Shown here piece after piece: positions 44,685-53,324 of a DNA stretch of 64,000 nucleotides. Source of the stretch: Balneola sp. EhC07. GTDB lineage: Bacteria; Bacteroidota; Rhodothermia; Balneolales; Balneolaceae. The notes under the pieces are model-generated. The model saw only the letters and a program-made list of their open reading frames with translations. It did not search any database and was not told the origin of the DNA. The position numbers and the translations under genes were made by a program. The stretch lies in NCBI RefSeq assembly GCF_001650905.1, contig NZ_LXYG01000001.1:172432-236431 (forward strand), in the 5' to 3' direction. How positions within the stretch are numbered: position 1 is the stretch's first letter; each line of letters begins with the position of its first letter.

Positions 44685-45428
44685 ATGAGCAAAAACGATT
44701 CAGAAAATTCAAAAAAAACGCTTTTTCTCGATATTGGTAATTCTTCCATAAAGGTGGCGTTCAGGAATAATAATGTTTGGGAAAAGTCTACTGATAATTT
44801 TAAATCAGTAACATATTTGATTTCATGGCTGAACCAACATAAAGACTCGATTCAGAATCTCGTAGTGGCAAGTGTTCGAAAAGATCACTTTGAATTACTG
44901 AGGAATCAGGTAACGGACTTCGAAATAAAAAGTATCGAAATCAGTGATATCCCTGAACATAATTTGAATTACCAAACCCCAAAATCGTTGGGAATAGATC
45001 GTTTTCTGGGGTGTTTAGGTGCACATAAACAAGAACAGGAATCTGTTGTGGTAGTAGATGCAGGTAGTGCATGTACAATAGATATTATGAGCGAAAAAGG
45101 AGTTTACCAGGGAGGCGTTATCATGCCGGGTTTACAAAGTATTCTGAATATTTTCAAAACTTCAGCTCCTGAACTTCCTACAGTTGAAACTGAGATCCCT
45201 TCAACGTTTCCGGGAAAAAGTACTGTAGAGTCATTGCAATGGGGGCAGGTTGCTTTTTTTGTGGATGGGATCAATGCTTCATTAAAACGATATCAGGAAT
45301 CGTTTGGTCATTTTGATCTTTATTTAACCGGAGGAGATGCCAATACTATTTCAGGTTTGATCTCGATGAATTCTAAAAGAGACGAGTTTCTGATCTTTAA
45401 AGGAATGGAAGCTTTTATTCGCGGTTAG
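44685..45428 (+). CDS. coaX: Type III pantothenate kinase
   Basis: First step of coenzyme A synthesis. ASKHA-fold motifs are visible: LFLDIGNSSIKVAF (phosphate 1), PKSLGIDRFLGCLGA and VVVDAGSACTIDIM (phosphate 2) and GGVIMPGL. 247 residues. It overlaps the convergent udk gene by 14 bases. Confidence 0.93.
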   Translation: MSKNDSENSKKTLFLDIGNSSIKVAFRNNNVWEKSTDNFKSVTYLISWLNQHKDSIQNLVVASVRKDHFELLRNQVTDFEIKSIEISDIPEHNLNYQTPKSLGIDRFLGCLGAHKQEQESVVVVDAGSACTIDIMSEKGVYQGGVIMPGLQSILNIFKTSAPELPTVETEIPSTFPGKSTVESLQWGQVAFFVDGINASLKRYQESFGHFDLYLTGGDANTISGLISMNSKRDEFLIFKGMEAFIRG

Positions 45429-46041
45429 AAAGCTTTTCGTTGATCAACGCCAGTACCATATCCAGTGCGACTTTATTTTTGCCCCCTCTGGGGATGATCA
45501 CATCAGCATATCGTTTGCTCGGCTGAACAAATTCCAAATGCATTGGACGTACAAATTTTTGGTATTGCTCCATTACATTTTCTACAGAGCGGCCGCGTTC
45601 GCTGATATCTCTTTTAAGTCTGCGAAGTAATCTAATATCATCATCTGTATCAACAAAGATCTTCACATCCATCAATTCCAGAAGCTCAGGTTCGCTGAAG
45701 ATCAGGATTCCATCAACCAGAATAACTTCTTTAGGAGTAACAGCTGTGGTTTGTTCTTTTCGAATGTGGTTGGCAAAATCGTATTGAGGTACTTCAATCG
45801 GATAACCTTCAGAAAGAGCATTAATGTGACGAATCAGAAGCTCTGTTTCCAGCGAGGCCGGGTGATCAAAGTTATGTTTAATACGTTCCTCAAAAGGAAG
45901 GTGTTTAAGATCACGGTAATAGGAATCGTGCTGTAAAAGCAGGTGTTTGTTTGCACCAAGAGTTTTGGAGATGGTACTTACAACCGTAGTTTTTCCTGAG
46001 CCACTACCTCCGGCAACTCCGATGATCAAAGGTTTAGTCAT
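45415..46041 (-). CDS. udk: Uridine kinase
   Basis: Phosphorylates uridine/cytidine for pyrimidine salvage. P-loop GVAGGSGSGKTTVVSTI near the N-terminus, HDSYYRDL and the family segment FVDTDDDIRLLRRLKRDISE. 208 residues, typical. It overlaps the end of the upstream amidase gene by 8 bases, so they share a transcript. Confidence 0.94.
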   Translation of the reverse strand: MTKPLIIGVAGGSGSGKTTVVSTISKTLGANKHLLLQHDSYYRDLKHLPFEERIKHNFDHPASLETELLIRHINALSEGYPIEVPQYDFANHIRKEQTTAVTPKEVILVDGILIFSEPELLELMDVKIFVDTDDDIRLLRRLKRDISERGRSVENVMEQYQKFVRPMHLEFVQPSKRYADVIIPRGGKNKVALDMVLALINEKLSNRE

Positions 46042-47323
46042 TTGCTGAAGTCGCTTTTAAAGAATAACTTTCGTCTTGTTCTTGTTTGTATTGTTTAATA
46101 GCTCTGTATATAGCTGATGCAATTAAACTTTGCCCCCAATCGCTTGTTAGGTATCTTTTTTCAGCCGGGTTTGTCAGAAATCCTGTTTCGACCAAAATAG
46201 CCGGCATGGTTGATTGATAAAGTACAACTAGACCCTTCTGGCGAACACCGCGGGATTTTCTCTGTGCTCTGTTTTTAAGTTGATCTTCCACCATGTAAGC
46301 AATTCGTTCACTGTTTGCGATGTTTCCGCTATGTGCCAATTCATAAACAATCAGGTCTTCTTCAGATAAATCCTGAACTACTTCATGATCAGCATAGATC
46401 TGATTTTCTTCTTTCATTACTTCAAAAGAACGATCACTTCTATCAAGCCCTAAAAAGAAAACAGAAGCACCTCTTACAGAAGGTTGTGTCCATGCATCTG
46501 CATGAATAGAAACAAACAGATCCGCTTCAGCTCTGTTGGCAATACTTCCTCTTTCCCATAGATCAACAAATTCGTCTGCCTCTCTTGTATAAATTACTTC
46601 AACACCGGGGAGATTCTCTTCTATATAGCCACCCAATTTTTTTGCTATTGATAAAACAACATCTTTTTCTTTAGCACTTCTTTTGTAGCCTAAATTCCCG
46701 GGATCATGTCCACCATGTCCGGCATCGATCACAATCTTATCAAACTTTAATTTATCCCGAACGGGATTATAGCTATCTGTAACTGAACCGGTATCAATGA
46801 TTGTTGTCGGAGTAGGGGCTTCAGTGAATTCAAAATTTTCGTACCAGGTTTTGGCCAGAAATTGCTGAGAATAGGCATCTAGTTCTTCATAATTGGTTTC
46901 GGTAAGGCCCACTAACAGATGTGTTCCATTCTGATCCGGATAAGCATCGGCCATATAAGCGTAACCTTGTCCTAAATAGATATCTACTCCAAATCCATAA
47001 TCCTGTTTGTAGAGGATAACCTGATTTACTTTATCCCCATAACCCGGTAGTTGAATTCCAGTGGTATCAATATCACCGTATAAGACCATTTGGACAAGAT
47101 CAGGAGCCGGTTGAATGACTTCGAAAGAGTCTACAGCTTCTGAAAAGTGATATCTGATTACAGCTCCTTTACCATCGCTTCGGTCAACTGTTGATATCCT
47201 CGAAAGACTGTTCTGAGCTGATATTGAGTCACTTAATGCTAAAAGAAAGCAAAGAAAAACAAAAAAGAAGGTACGCCTAGAATGAATTTTAAACATTCTT
47301 TTCAGGGTAATTTTGTTAAACAT
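46034..47323 (-). CDS. N-acetylmuramoyl-L-alanine amidase (Amidase_3)
   Basis: Cleaves the amide bond between muramic acid and the stem peptide of peptidoglycan. A signal sequence (around residues 15-36, ending SISAQ) is followed by an AMIN-like beta domain (about 40-150) and the zinc amidase domain with IVIDAGHGGHDPGN, FVSIHADAW and VETGFLTNPAEKRYL (catalytic Glu). An ATG at 47296 is an alternative start. Periplasmic role in cell division or sporulation-like wall turnover is known for the family. Confidence 0.92.
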   Translation of the reverse strand: MFNKITLKRMFKIHSRRTFFFVFLCFLLALSDSISAQNSLSRISTVDRSDGKGAVIRYHFSEAVDSFEVIQPAPDLVQMVLYGDIDTTGIQLPGYGDKVNQVILYKQDYGFGVDIYLGQGYAYMADAYPDQNGTHLLVGLTETNYEELDAYSQQFLAKTWYENFEFTEAPTPTTIIDTGSVTDSYNPVRDKLKFDKIVIDAGHGGHDPGNLGYKRSAKEKDVVLSIAKKLGGYIEENLPGVEVIYTREADEFVDLWERGSIANRAEADLFVSIHADAWTQPSVRGASVFFLGLDRSDRSFEVMKEENQIYADHEVVQDLSEEDLIVYELAHSGNIANSERIAYMVEDQLKNRAQRKSRGVRQKGLVVLYQSTMPAILVETGFLTNPAEKRYLTSDWGQSLIASAIYRAIKQYKQEQDESYSLKATSAND

Positions 47324-47466
47324 AATTTTGTAGATGATTTACTCAATTTAATACATTCTGGGATGCATAAAAAGCCTCATTTTTAATACCTAACGGTGAG
47401 CAGAAAAATAAATTTTTTGTATATCTATGGAAGGTTTTCCAAAAATGGTACATTATCGAATAATAA

Positions 47467-48813
47467 TTTAATTCTACAGAGATCAATAAACGATCCAAAC
47501 TATATATACTAAGGCTTAAACGTTGGGCAGGAAGGGTTAAGAATCTTTCAATTGCTTATTGGGCTAAGACAGTTGATGCTACAGCAATTTTTCTAAGATT
47601 TGCAAGTAGAAAACTACGCCAGATCATTATCCCAATCCAAAGAATTTTTGGATTTAAGATCATTGATGATAAGTCAGTTCAAAAGAGTGTTGGGTTAAGC
47701 ACTTTTTTAACCGAAACAGATCAAAAGATCCAGGAACTTCCTAAGTCTTACAGAGAACTATTCGACCTGAGTAAACAAATAGATCTGGAACTTTATGTTA
47801 ATGCATCAGACAATATAAGAGCGGTAGGAAAGGCTTTTGATGCATGGAAAGAAGGGTTTCCAAGCAGCGTAGCGTTAGTTGGTGAAAAGGGCAGTGGGAA
47901 GTCAACTCTTTCCAATTTGTTAACGAATGAGATCTTTAAAGAACAAAAGATCATCAATATCGAAATTAAGCAATCAACCTGGAAGATCGAACAGATATTA
48001 AGCTTATTCGGTAGTGCTTTTGATATTAAAGATGTAAACCGGCCGGAACATATAGTTAATGCTTTAAATGCACTCGAAGAAAGAATAGTCGTGAATTTGG
48101 AAGGTTTACAGAAACTATATCTTAGAAACATAAACGGTTTTGATGCACTTGATGCTTTATGGTTGATCATTTCTGAAACCAAGGGAAAAGTATTCTGGAT
48201 AACTACGTGTTCCAGATATGCATGGGAATTTTTGAACAAAGTTGAAGGGGTAGAAACTCATTTCACGCATGTCTTTTTTACTGATGCGTTAAGTGATGGT
48301 CACATTCAATCGGTGATAATGAACCGACACCAAAAGAGTGTGTATAGATTGAATTTTGAGGCCGACGAATCAACCAGAAAATCTCGAAATTATAAAAAGA
48401 GGTTGAACGACCCTAAAGCTGTTCAGGAGTATTTAAAGGAAATTTATTTTGAGAGATTGGCAGACATAACGGAAGGAAATACCTCTGTTGCTACCATTCT
48501 TTGGCTTCGTTCTATCAAAAAAGTGGAACGAAGAACCATAACTATTTCTCCGTTTCAACCTGTTAATATTGAGACACTGGAGATTTTAAAGCCGGAAACA
48601 TTATTTACCCTTGCAGCTATTGTATTGCATGATACTTTAAAAGTAGCTGAGCTTTGCAGAGTTCTGAATTTAACACTGGCTCAGAGCAGAGTACTGCTTA
48701 CAAGATTAAAATCACGCGGAGTTTTGATCGAAGAGGAAAGTGGATACTATCTCAATCAATTGGTGTATCGTCAAGTATTACGATTACTGAAACGAAGAAA
48801 TATTATTCACTGA
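47467..48813 (+). CDS. P-loop ATPase with C-terminal winged helix; 5' end without standard start codon
   Basis: The frame is open from 47467 (after TAATAA) and clearly coding, yet the first ATG/GTG/TTG is a TTG at 47917, inside the ATPase core: the Walker A GEKGSGKST (bases 47881-47907) lies upstream of it. Full extension gives up to 448 residues. It has a helical N-terminus (such as RWAGRVKNLSIAYWAKTVDA), the P-loop ATPase core and a C-terminal winged helix (KVAELCRVLNLTLAQSRVLL and so on). Possible explanations: a rare start (ATT, ATC, CTG) or a +1 frameshift from ATG 47427 (MEGFPKMVHYRIII then stop at 47469). mscS follows after 1 base, so the two may cooperate at the membrane. Confidence 0.75.
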   Translation, partial: FNSTEINKRSKLYILRLKRWAGRVKNLSIAYWAKTVDATAIFLRFASRKLRQIIIPIQRIFGFKIIDDKSVQKSVGLSTFLTETDQKIQELPKSYRELFDLSKQIDLELYVNASDNIRAVGKAFDAWKEGFPSSVALVGEKGSGKSTLSNLLTNEIFKEQKIINIEIKQSTWKIEQILSLFGSAFDIKDVNRPEHIVNALNALEERIVVNLEGLQKLYLRNINGFDALDALWLIISETKGKVFWITTCSRYAWEFLNKVEGVETHFTHVFFTDALSDGHIQSVIMNRHQKSVYRLNFEADESTRKSRNYKKRLNDPKAVQEYLKEIYFERLADITEGNTSVATILWLRSIKKVERRTITISPFQPVNIETLEILKPETLFTLAAIVLHDTLKVAELCRVLNLTLAQSRVLLTRLKSRGVLIEEESGYYLNQLVYRQVLRLLKRRNIIH

Positions 48814-48814
48814 T

Positions 48815-49756
48815 ATGAAAAGAATACTTACATATTTCATGTTTCTGGTTTTCAGCTTGAGTTCTTTTGCTCTGAGTGCTCAGGATTCGCTCAGTACCGC
48901 TCAGGCTGATTCAGCTGTAACTGACTCGTCTAATGTCATAAATCTTAAGCCAAAGATCGTTCCTTTTGAAGAGCTCTTTTCTACGGGAAAGATCATTTCT
49001 TCGTTCATTGTACTGATATTCGCTTTCTTGTTGAACAGATTTATCACTTTTCTGCTTGGTAAACTTGCAGAGAATCAGGCTTCATATCGATTACTTATAA
49101 AGAGATTGATCCCTTTTTTAAATGTGATCCTGTGGTCAGTGGCTTTGTTTATAGTTATTGGAGGAATTATAAACCCTCCTGTTGAAACCATTCTGACAGT
49201 TGGAGCTTCCATCGGTATAGCCGTAGGTTTTGCAGCACAGGATATTCTGAAGAATATTTTCGGTGGATTTATCATCATATTAGACAGTCCGTTTCAGGTT
49301 GGCGATAAGATCGAAATTGATGGATATTATGGGGAAGTAACCGGAATAGGTTTACGATCTACCAGAATTGTAACTCCTGATGATTCTCTGGTAACCATTC
49401 CAAATGCGGATATCGTTAATAACTCAGTTTCCAACTCGAATACAGGAGCGCTCGATTGTCAGGTTGTAGCTTCGATCTATTTACCGGCTGATACAAATAT
49501 TGATACCGTAAAAGAGGTGGCCTATAAAGCAGCGATTACGTCCAGATATGTGTACTTGAATAAACCGGTGGTTGTGATCACAGAAAATCAGGTTATCGAT
49601 AAAAATTACATCATTCATCTGAAAGTGAAAGCATACGTTTTAGATATCCGCTACGAATTCCTGTTGAAAGGAGAGATCACAGAACTGATTCTTACCGAAC
49701 TAAACAGAAGACAGTTACTGCCGAGTAGTGTTCCTTTTAAGCCAATAGAAAGTTAA
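48815..49756 (+). CDS. MscS-family mechanosensitive ion channel
   Basis: The 313-residue protein has a signal-like N-terminus (ending SALSAQ), a short periplasmic stretch, three transmembrane segments (about 54-72, 100-120, 127-165) including the pore-lining helix GASIGIAVGFAAQDILKNIF, and the soluble beta domain beginning VGDKIEIDGYYGEVTGI, standard for MscS. It would gate small solutes on hypo-osmotic shock. It is coupled to the upstream ATPase gene (1 base). Confidence 0.92.
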   Translation: MKRILTYFMFLVFSLSSFALSAQDSLSTAQADSAVTDSSNVINLKPKIVPFEELFSTGKIISSFIVLIFAFLLNRFITFLLGKLAENQASYRLLIKRLIPFLNVILWSVALFIVIGGIINPPVETILTVGASIGIAVGFAAQDILKNIFGGFIIILDSPFQVGDKIEIDGYYGEVTGIGLRSTRIVTPDDSLVTIPNADIVNNSVSNSNTGALDCQVVASIYLPADTNIDTVKEVAYKAAITSRYVYLNKPVVVITENQVIDKNYIIHLKVKAYVLDIRYEFLLKGEITELILTELNRRQLLPSSVPFKPIES

Positions 49757-50020
49757 TCTGTATCAGTTATAGGAAAACACGTTAGAAATATTTCCATAAT
49801 CATCGTTTCTATATTTAGTGGAGTTGTTATTTCTTCACTAAGAATTCCAGATGGAAGCGGACTTGGAGGGCTAATGTATATTTACGTTCCGATATTTATT
49901 GGAATTATTACAATATGCATTTATGGTTTTTGGGTTTCATTCACAAAAAAGTATACTAAACAGCTGATAACAGGTTTATTTATAATAAATTTACTATCTG
50001 GATTCTTGTTTAATGAATGA
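49757..50020 (+). pseudogene. Possible remnant of a small membrane protein
   Basis: The frame after the mscS stop stays open for 87 codons to TGA 50018-50020 and encodes three hydrophobic segments (ISIIIVSIFSGVVISSL, YVPIFIGIITICIYGFW, LITGLFIINLLSGFLF) but has no ATG, GTG or TTG near its beginning; the first ATG is in the middle. It may be a decayed gene, or start at a rare codon. Otherwise the 324-base gap before the next gene holds nothing evident. Confidence 0.3.
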
Positions 50021-50080
50021 ATATGTCGTTTCTCTAGGAGCTAGACAATTCGTTGACATAATTGATTTAAGTCAAACTCT

Positions 50081-50320
50081 ATGAATAAGTATAAAATTGC
50101 CGGAATAACTTTCGTTTCTTTGATTTTATCAATTATACCGGGAGCTATCATAGTTCATTCATTAATAATTTTAGGAATTAATTTCTTCCTTTTTTTAGCT
50201 TTTCGTGGTAATGAATTACCAGTACTAATTATAAATGCTATAATATTTCTAGTTGTTTCAAGCTTAGTTTTTATAAAAACTCGTTCTTTTTTGATGACAA
50301 AATTCGATTCTGAGCAATAA
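50081..50320 (+). CDS. Small hydrophobic membrane protein
   Basis: The 79-residue protein is mostly two to three transmembrane helices (IAGITFVSLILSIIPGAIIV, LIILGINFFLFLAF, LIINAIIFLVVSSLVF) with a charged C-terminus. No family recognised. It lies just before a hairpin array and after a similar-looking remnant, in an accessory-looking gap. Confidence 0.5.
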   Translation: MNKYKIAGITFVSLILSIIPGAIIVHSLIILGINFFLFLAFRGNELPVLIINAIIFLVVSSLVFIKTRSFLMTKFDSEQ

Positions 50321-50329
50321 TTCTATCTC

Positions 50330-50587
50330 TTTCCCAAGCTCCTGCTTGGGAAATTAGTATGGAGCTCTTGCTCCAAATACATTTATTTTTAAACTTTAAT
50401 GCGTGGTTGCTCTCGTTCCGAACGTCTCGTTCGGAATGTGAATTTGAGGCTCTGCCTCAATGAAAGCAGAGCTTTCAAGCTTAGTTCCGCAGCGGAGCTA
50501 CGAAACTAGTTGAATGAAATTCATCTTCGGGGTTCGTCTCCATAGGGAGCAGGAGCTCCCCGTCGTCATCCCAAGCAGGAGCTTGGG
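50330..50587. repeat. Array of REP-like palindromic hairpins
   Basis: At least eight short hairpins lie in 260 bases: 50330-50353 (tcct loop), 50360-50375, 50416-50436 (ttccgaacg-TCT-cgttcggaa), 50444-50460 (ttgaggc-TCT-gcctcaa), 50461-50477 (tgaaagc-AGA-gctttca), 50485-50504, 50545-50560 and 50570-50587. Most have stems of 6-10 bp ending in GC or CG around loops TCT/AGA or TCCT/AGGA, while the outer stem sequence changes from one to the next. Same type as at 11218-11268 and 53549-53644. This fills the gene-free stretch 50321-50627. Confidence 0.75.
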
Positions 50588-50627
50588 AGAAAGATAAATT
50601 CTCTGTGCCCTCTGAGGTTTCCCTAAA

Positions 50628-51338
50628 TCACTTCGCGTAAATAGAAAAAATGGTAGGTCTTTTATGGAGATCAGGTTTTTTTGCTGATTTCCACTCTGAA
50701 ACCGTTTTTGTATCAATTTCTTCAGTTTCCAGAGTAATATCAGTGGCAATACTTAACCAGGTTTGCGGAGTACAGGTTTCCAGAACTGCTTTGAACAATT
50801 CATTATTTCTATGCGGAGCTTCCATAAACAATTGAGTACGATCATGTCTGCGTGATTCCCCTTCCAACTGGATCAGCATCTGCTTTCGCTTGTTGGCATC
50901 GATAGGAAGATAACCATGAAAAGAAAAAGCTTGTCCGTTAAATCCGGTAGCCATCAATGCAAGTAAAATAGAAGAAGGTCCAACCAAAGGAACTACTTTA
51001 ATTCCATTCTGATGTGCCATTTTCACCAGCTTTGAACCCGGATCAGCCACTGCAGGAGCTCCAGCTTCGGATAACAATCCAACATCCTTGCCGGCTTTCA
51101 GCGGCTTCATAAAAGAAAATATCTCCGTATCAGGAGTATTCTTATTCAGCTGATAGAAATCGATCTTGTATTCCGGAATGGTATCACCCACCCATTGCAG
51201 AAATTTTACAGAAGTCTGAATATTTTCTACCACTAAAGATTCCAATCCACGAAGAATTGAAAGTGTGTATTCAGGAATAGCGTTGTTTTCGGAAGTTTTG
51301 CCCAGTGTTGTGGGTATTAAAAATAGTGTTCCTTTCAT
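50628..51338 (-). CDS. Tetrapyrrole-methylase-fold SAM-dependent methyltransferase (RsmI-like)
   Basis: The 236-residue protein resembles the RsmI group: LFLIPTTLG at the start, GLLSEAGAPAVADPGSKLV (about 88-106) and VPLVGPSSILLALMATGF, FMEAPHRNN. RsmI 2'-O-methylates C1402 of 16S rRNA. This shorter paralogue type occurs in Bacteroidota and its target is not established. It overlaps the next gene upstream by 4 bases. Confidence 0.86.
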   Translation of the reverse strand: MKGTLFLIPTTLGKTSENNAIPEYTLSILRGLESLVVENIQTSVKFLQWVGDTIPEYKIDFYQLNKNTPDTEIFSFMKPLKAGKDVGLLSEAGAPAVADPGSKLVKMAHQNGIKVVPLVGPSSILLALMATGFNGQAFSFHGYLPIDANKRKQMLIQLEGESRRHDRTQLFMEAPHRNNELFKAVLETCTPQTWLSIATDITLETEEIDTKTVSEWKSAKKPDLHKRPTIFSIYAK

Positions 51339-51823
51339 GAATCAACTCGTTCTATGTTAAAATCATCGCCGGTTTCATCAGCGCTTTTTCTGTTGATATA
51401 TTTTTGAACCCGAACACCTGCAATTAAAGTCACGATCAATCCCAGAAATGCTACGGCTCCATTGAATAGCGATGTTTTAACTTGAAGTTCATAGGTTGGA
51501 AGAAGCACGATTTCAGGGTAACCACCTTTTCGGTAACTCAATTCTACTTTAGAACTTTGAAGAAGCTGCTGAGCCATTTGAATGGAAAGCGTCATTTTAC
51601 GCTCGATCTTTGTTCCTGAAGTTGTTTCAAAAGCGATCACGATGTAGCCATTACTTTGAGCAGCGATCTGCTTTACTTCCATATCCAGAACGTCAGCTTC
51701 GTAGTGAATTCCTTCTTCAACGGTGTCTTTAGCCCCAACATACACCATAGCTTGTTGAGACACCAGAAAGAACAGGTACATCGGAATCAGCCAATAAAAA
51801 GTGAGTAATCTGTATTTTGACAT
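51335..51823 (-). CDS. Membrane protein with two transmembrane helices, DUF3592-like
   Basis: The 162-residue protein has hydrophobic helices at about 7-30 and 119-138 and an extracytoplasmic beta-rich domain between them (YEADVLDMEVKQIAAQSNGY, VELSYRKGGYPEIVLL) that resembles DUF3592. Function unknown. Start and stop overlap its neighbours by 4 and 1 bases, so it belongs to a three-gene operon with the methyltransferase and the serine-hydrolase-like gene. Confidence 0.65.
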   Translation of the reverse strand: MSKYRLLTFYWLIPMYLFFLVSQQAMVYVGAKDTVEEGIHYEADVLDMEVKQIAAQSNGYIVIAFETTSGTKIERKMTLSIQMAQQLLQSSKVELSYRKGGYPEIVLLPTYELQVKTSLFNGAVAFLGLIVTLIAGVRVQKYINRKSADETGDDFNIERVDS

Positions 51824-52983
51824 CAGTTATTTTTTTCGATTTCATTTACAGTTGTTTCATACAAAGCGGGATCCCAAATAAGACGTTGTTGATAGTCTTC
51901 CTGCATGTGGTTTGCCGATAAATGGATAAAGAATGCAACAGGCAATTGGTCAAAAAATACAGCCTGCGCTGAAGTATGTCCGTCATAGATAGAAGTACCG
52001 AAATCAATTCCGCTCAGCATTCCCATTCGGTTGTCGTAAATAGCTCCGTAATTACTGAAACTGCGTTGTATGGCTTCTCCGCCAAATACCCATTTCATTT
52101 TTTCTTTTACTGCTTGTGATACTTCAACAGAAATCAGATCATCTTTTTGAAGCTGAGCCATCAAACTGGCCATTTCCATTGCTGTGGTTTGAGGGAATTG
52201 TGCCAAAGCATCTTTTTCCTGAATGAAACTCAGGTTCAATCGCTCTTCTCTGAAAAGTTCTTTGGTTTCTGAATTAAAAGTATCATCAGAATTAAAACGT
52301 GATGCCAGTTCAATGATCTTGTCGTATGATTTTGTTGTATTGGTATCTGAGATGGTTGGCTGGATTGCCAGATATAGCCCGGAAAAGGGAAGTGGTGCTT
52401 CGGTGACTTCCAATTGTAGCTCATCAATCAGATTAAAGATATTCTCTCTTCCTAATTTAAACCAGACATAATCTGCAATGGCTAATCCATTTGATGCTAT
52501 CATTGTTGCAACTGCTTCATCCAAAGTAAGAACACCATCTTCTGATTTGGCTTCAAGAAGCTCAACACTGGAATTATATGCGTTTTCACTGATCTGCGGA
52601 AGGAAGAAGCGTTCGATATCTGAAATCTGCACAGGCTCATCAGGATCAATTTTTCCTTCCAGAACTTGTCGTTCATATTCTATAAGAAGAAAAAGATTCG
52701 AAATAGCTCCCTGTGCACGTGGGATATCTGCACCATAATAAATGCCAGAATCAGGTTCGTCAACATTAAAACTTACTACCGACATATACTCGGGATGCTC
52801 GCCAATGAATTCGGTTAGTCCTCGGAGCGAGAATGTCTTTTCTACATATTCATAACCTTCTCTCATACCATCGGTATTGGAGAAAAGTGTTTTAAAAGCT
52901 GAGTAATTAGGAATTCCGGCAGCGAGTACAATTACAACGGTAGCTGCTATAAAAACGAGGAGGAACTTGAGGGCTCTCTTCAC
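51823..52983 (-). CDS. Serine-hydrolase (beta-lactamase class A-like) fold protein, likely catalytically degenerate
   Basis: The 386-residue protein has an N-terminal membrane anchor (about 5-27). The body follows the class A beta-lactamase/PBP plan, but the expected S-x-x-K is ISNLF, MIASNGLAIADY sits where the SDN motif would be, and the KTG strand reads YDGHTSAQAVFF. The nucleophile lysine and the KTG are therefore missing. It may be a binding or scaffold protein facing the periplasm. Family assignment is by fold pattern only. Confidence 0.55.
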   Translation of the reverse strand: MKRALKFLLVFIAATVVIVLAAGIPNYSAFKTLFSNTDGMREGYEYVEKTFSLRGLTEFIGEHPEYMSVVSFNVDEPDSGIYYGADIPRAQGAISNLFLLIEYERQVLEGKIDPDEPVQISDIERFFLPQISENAYNSSVELLEAKSEDGVLTLDEAVATMIASNGLAIADYVWFKLGRENIFNLIDELQLEVTEAPLPFSGLYLAIQPTISDTNTTKSYDKIIELASRFNSDDTFNSETKELFREERLNLSFIQEKDALAQFPQTTAMEMASLMAQLQKDDLISVEVSQAVKEKMKWVFGGEAIQRSFSNYGAIYDNRMGMLSGIDFGTSIYDGHTSAQAVFFDQLPVAFFIHLSANHMQEDYQQRLIWDPALYETTVNEIEKNN

Positions 52984-53197
52984 AACAAAAAAATGGTTAA
53001 TTATTTAAATTCTGGTCTCTGTAAAGATACGAATTACCTGTAACCATATTTGAAAAAGGATCGTTGATTTTGGAGAAGAGTTTTTGCCACTAAATCACGG
53101 AAGCAGGAGAGTGAGAATATTTCATCATCCCTGTAGATGTTAGATAATTCGTTGACAGTTTAGTAGTGACAGTTCGAAGAAACATACTTCGGCTTGA

Positions 53198-53314
53198 ACT
53201 TTTGTCCCGTTCGAACGGGATATCAAGACAAAAGTAGGTACACGTATTCTAAGCTAAGTTTGTGAACAGCATTCCGTTTCTTTGTTCTATGTACTTTTGT
53301 GCCGACAAAAGTAC
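53198..53314. repeat. Two palindromes in the gap before the DUF819 gene
   Basis: acttttgtc (53198-53206) pairs with gacaaaagt (53227-53235) around cccgttcgaacggg (53206-53219). A second perfect 10-bp hairpin, gtacttttgt-gccg-acaaaagtac, lies at 53291-53314. The common core cttttgt/acaaaag suggests they are related dispersed elements. The preceding part of the gap (52984-53190) shows nothing evident. Confidence 0.6.
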
Positions 53315-53324
53315 CAAAAACTCC

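Noticed and set aside
50498..50749. 83-codon minus-strand frame overlapping the methyltransferase 3' end
   Set aside because: It reads the methyltransferase region in another frame and extends into the hairpin array; no sensible protein features.
50041..53170. Similar 18-mers agacaattcgttgacat (50042) and agataattcgttgacag (53149)
   Set aside because: Too short and only two copies seen; could be a repeat remnant but not supportable.
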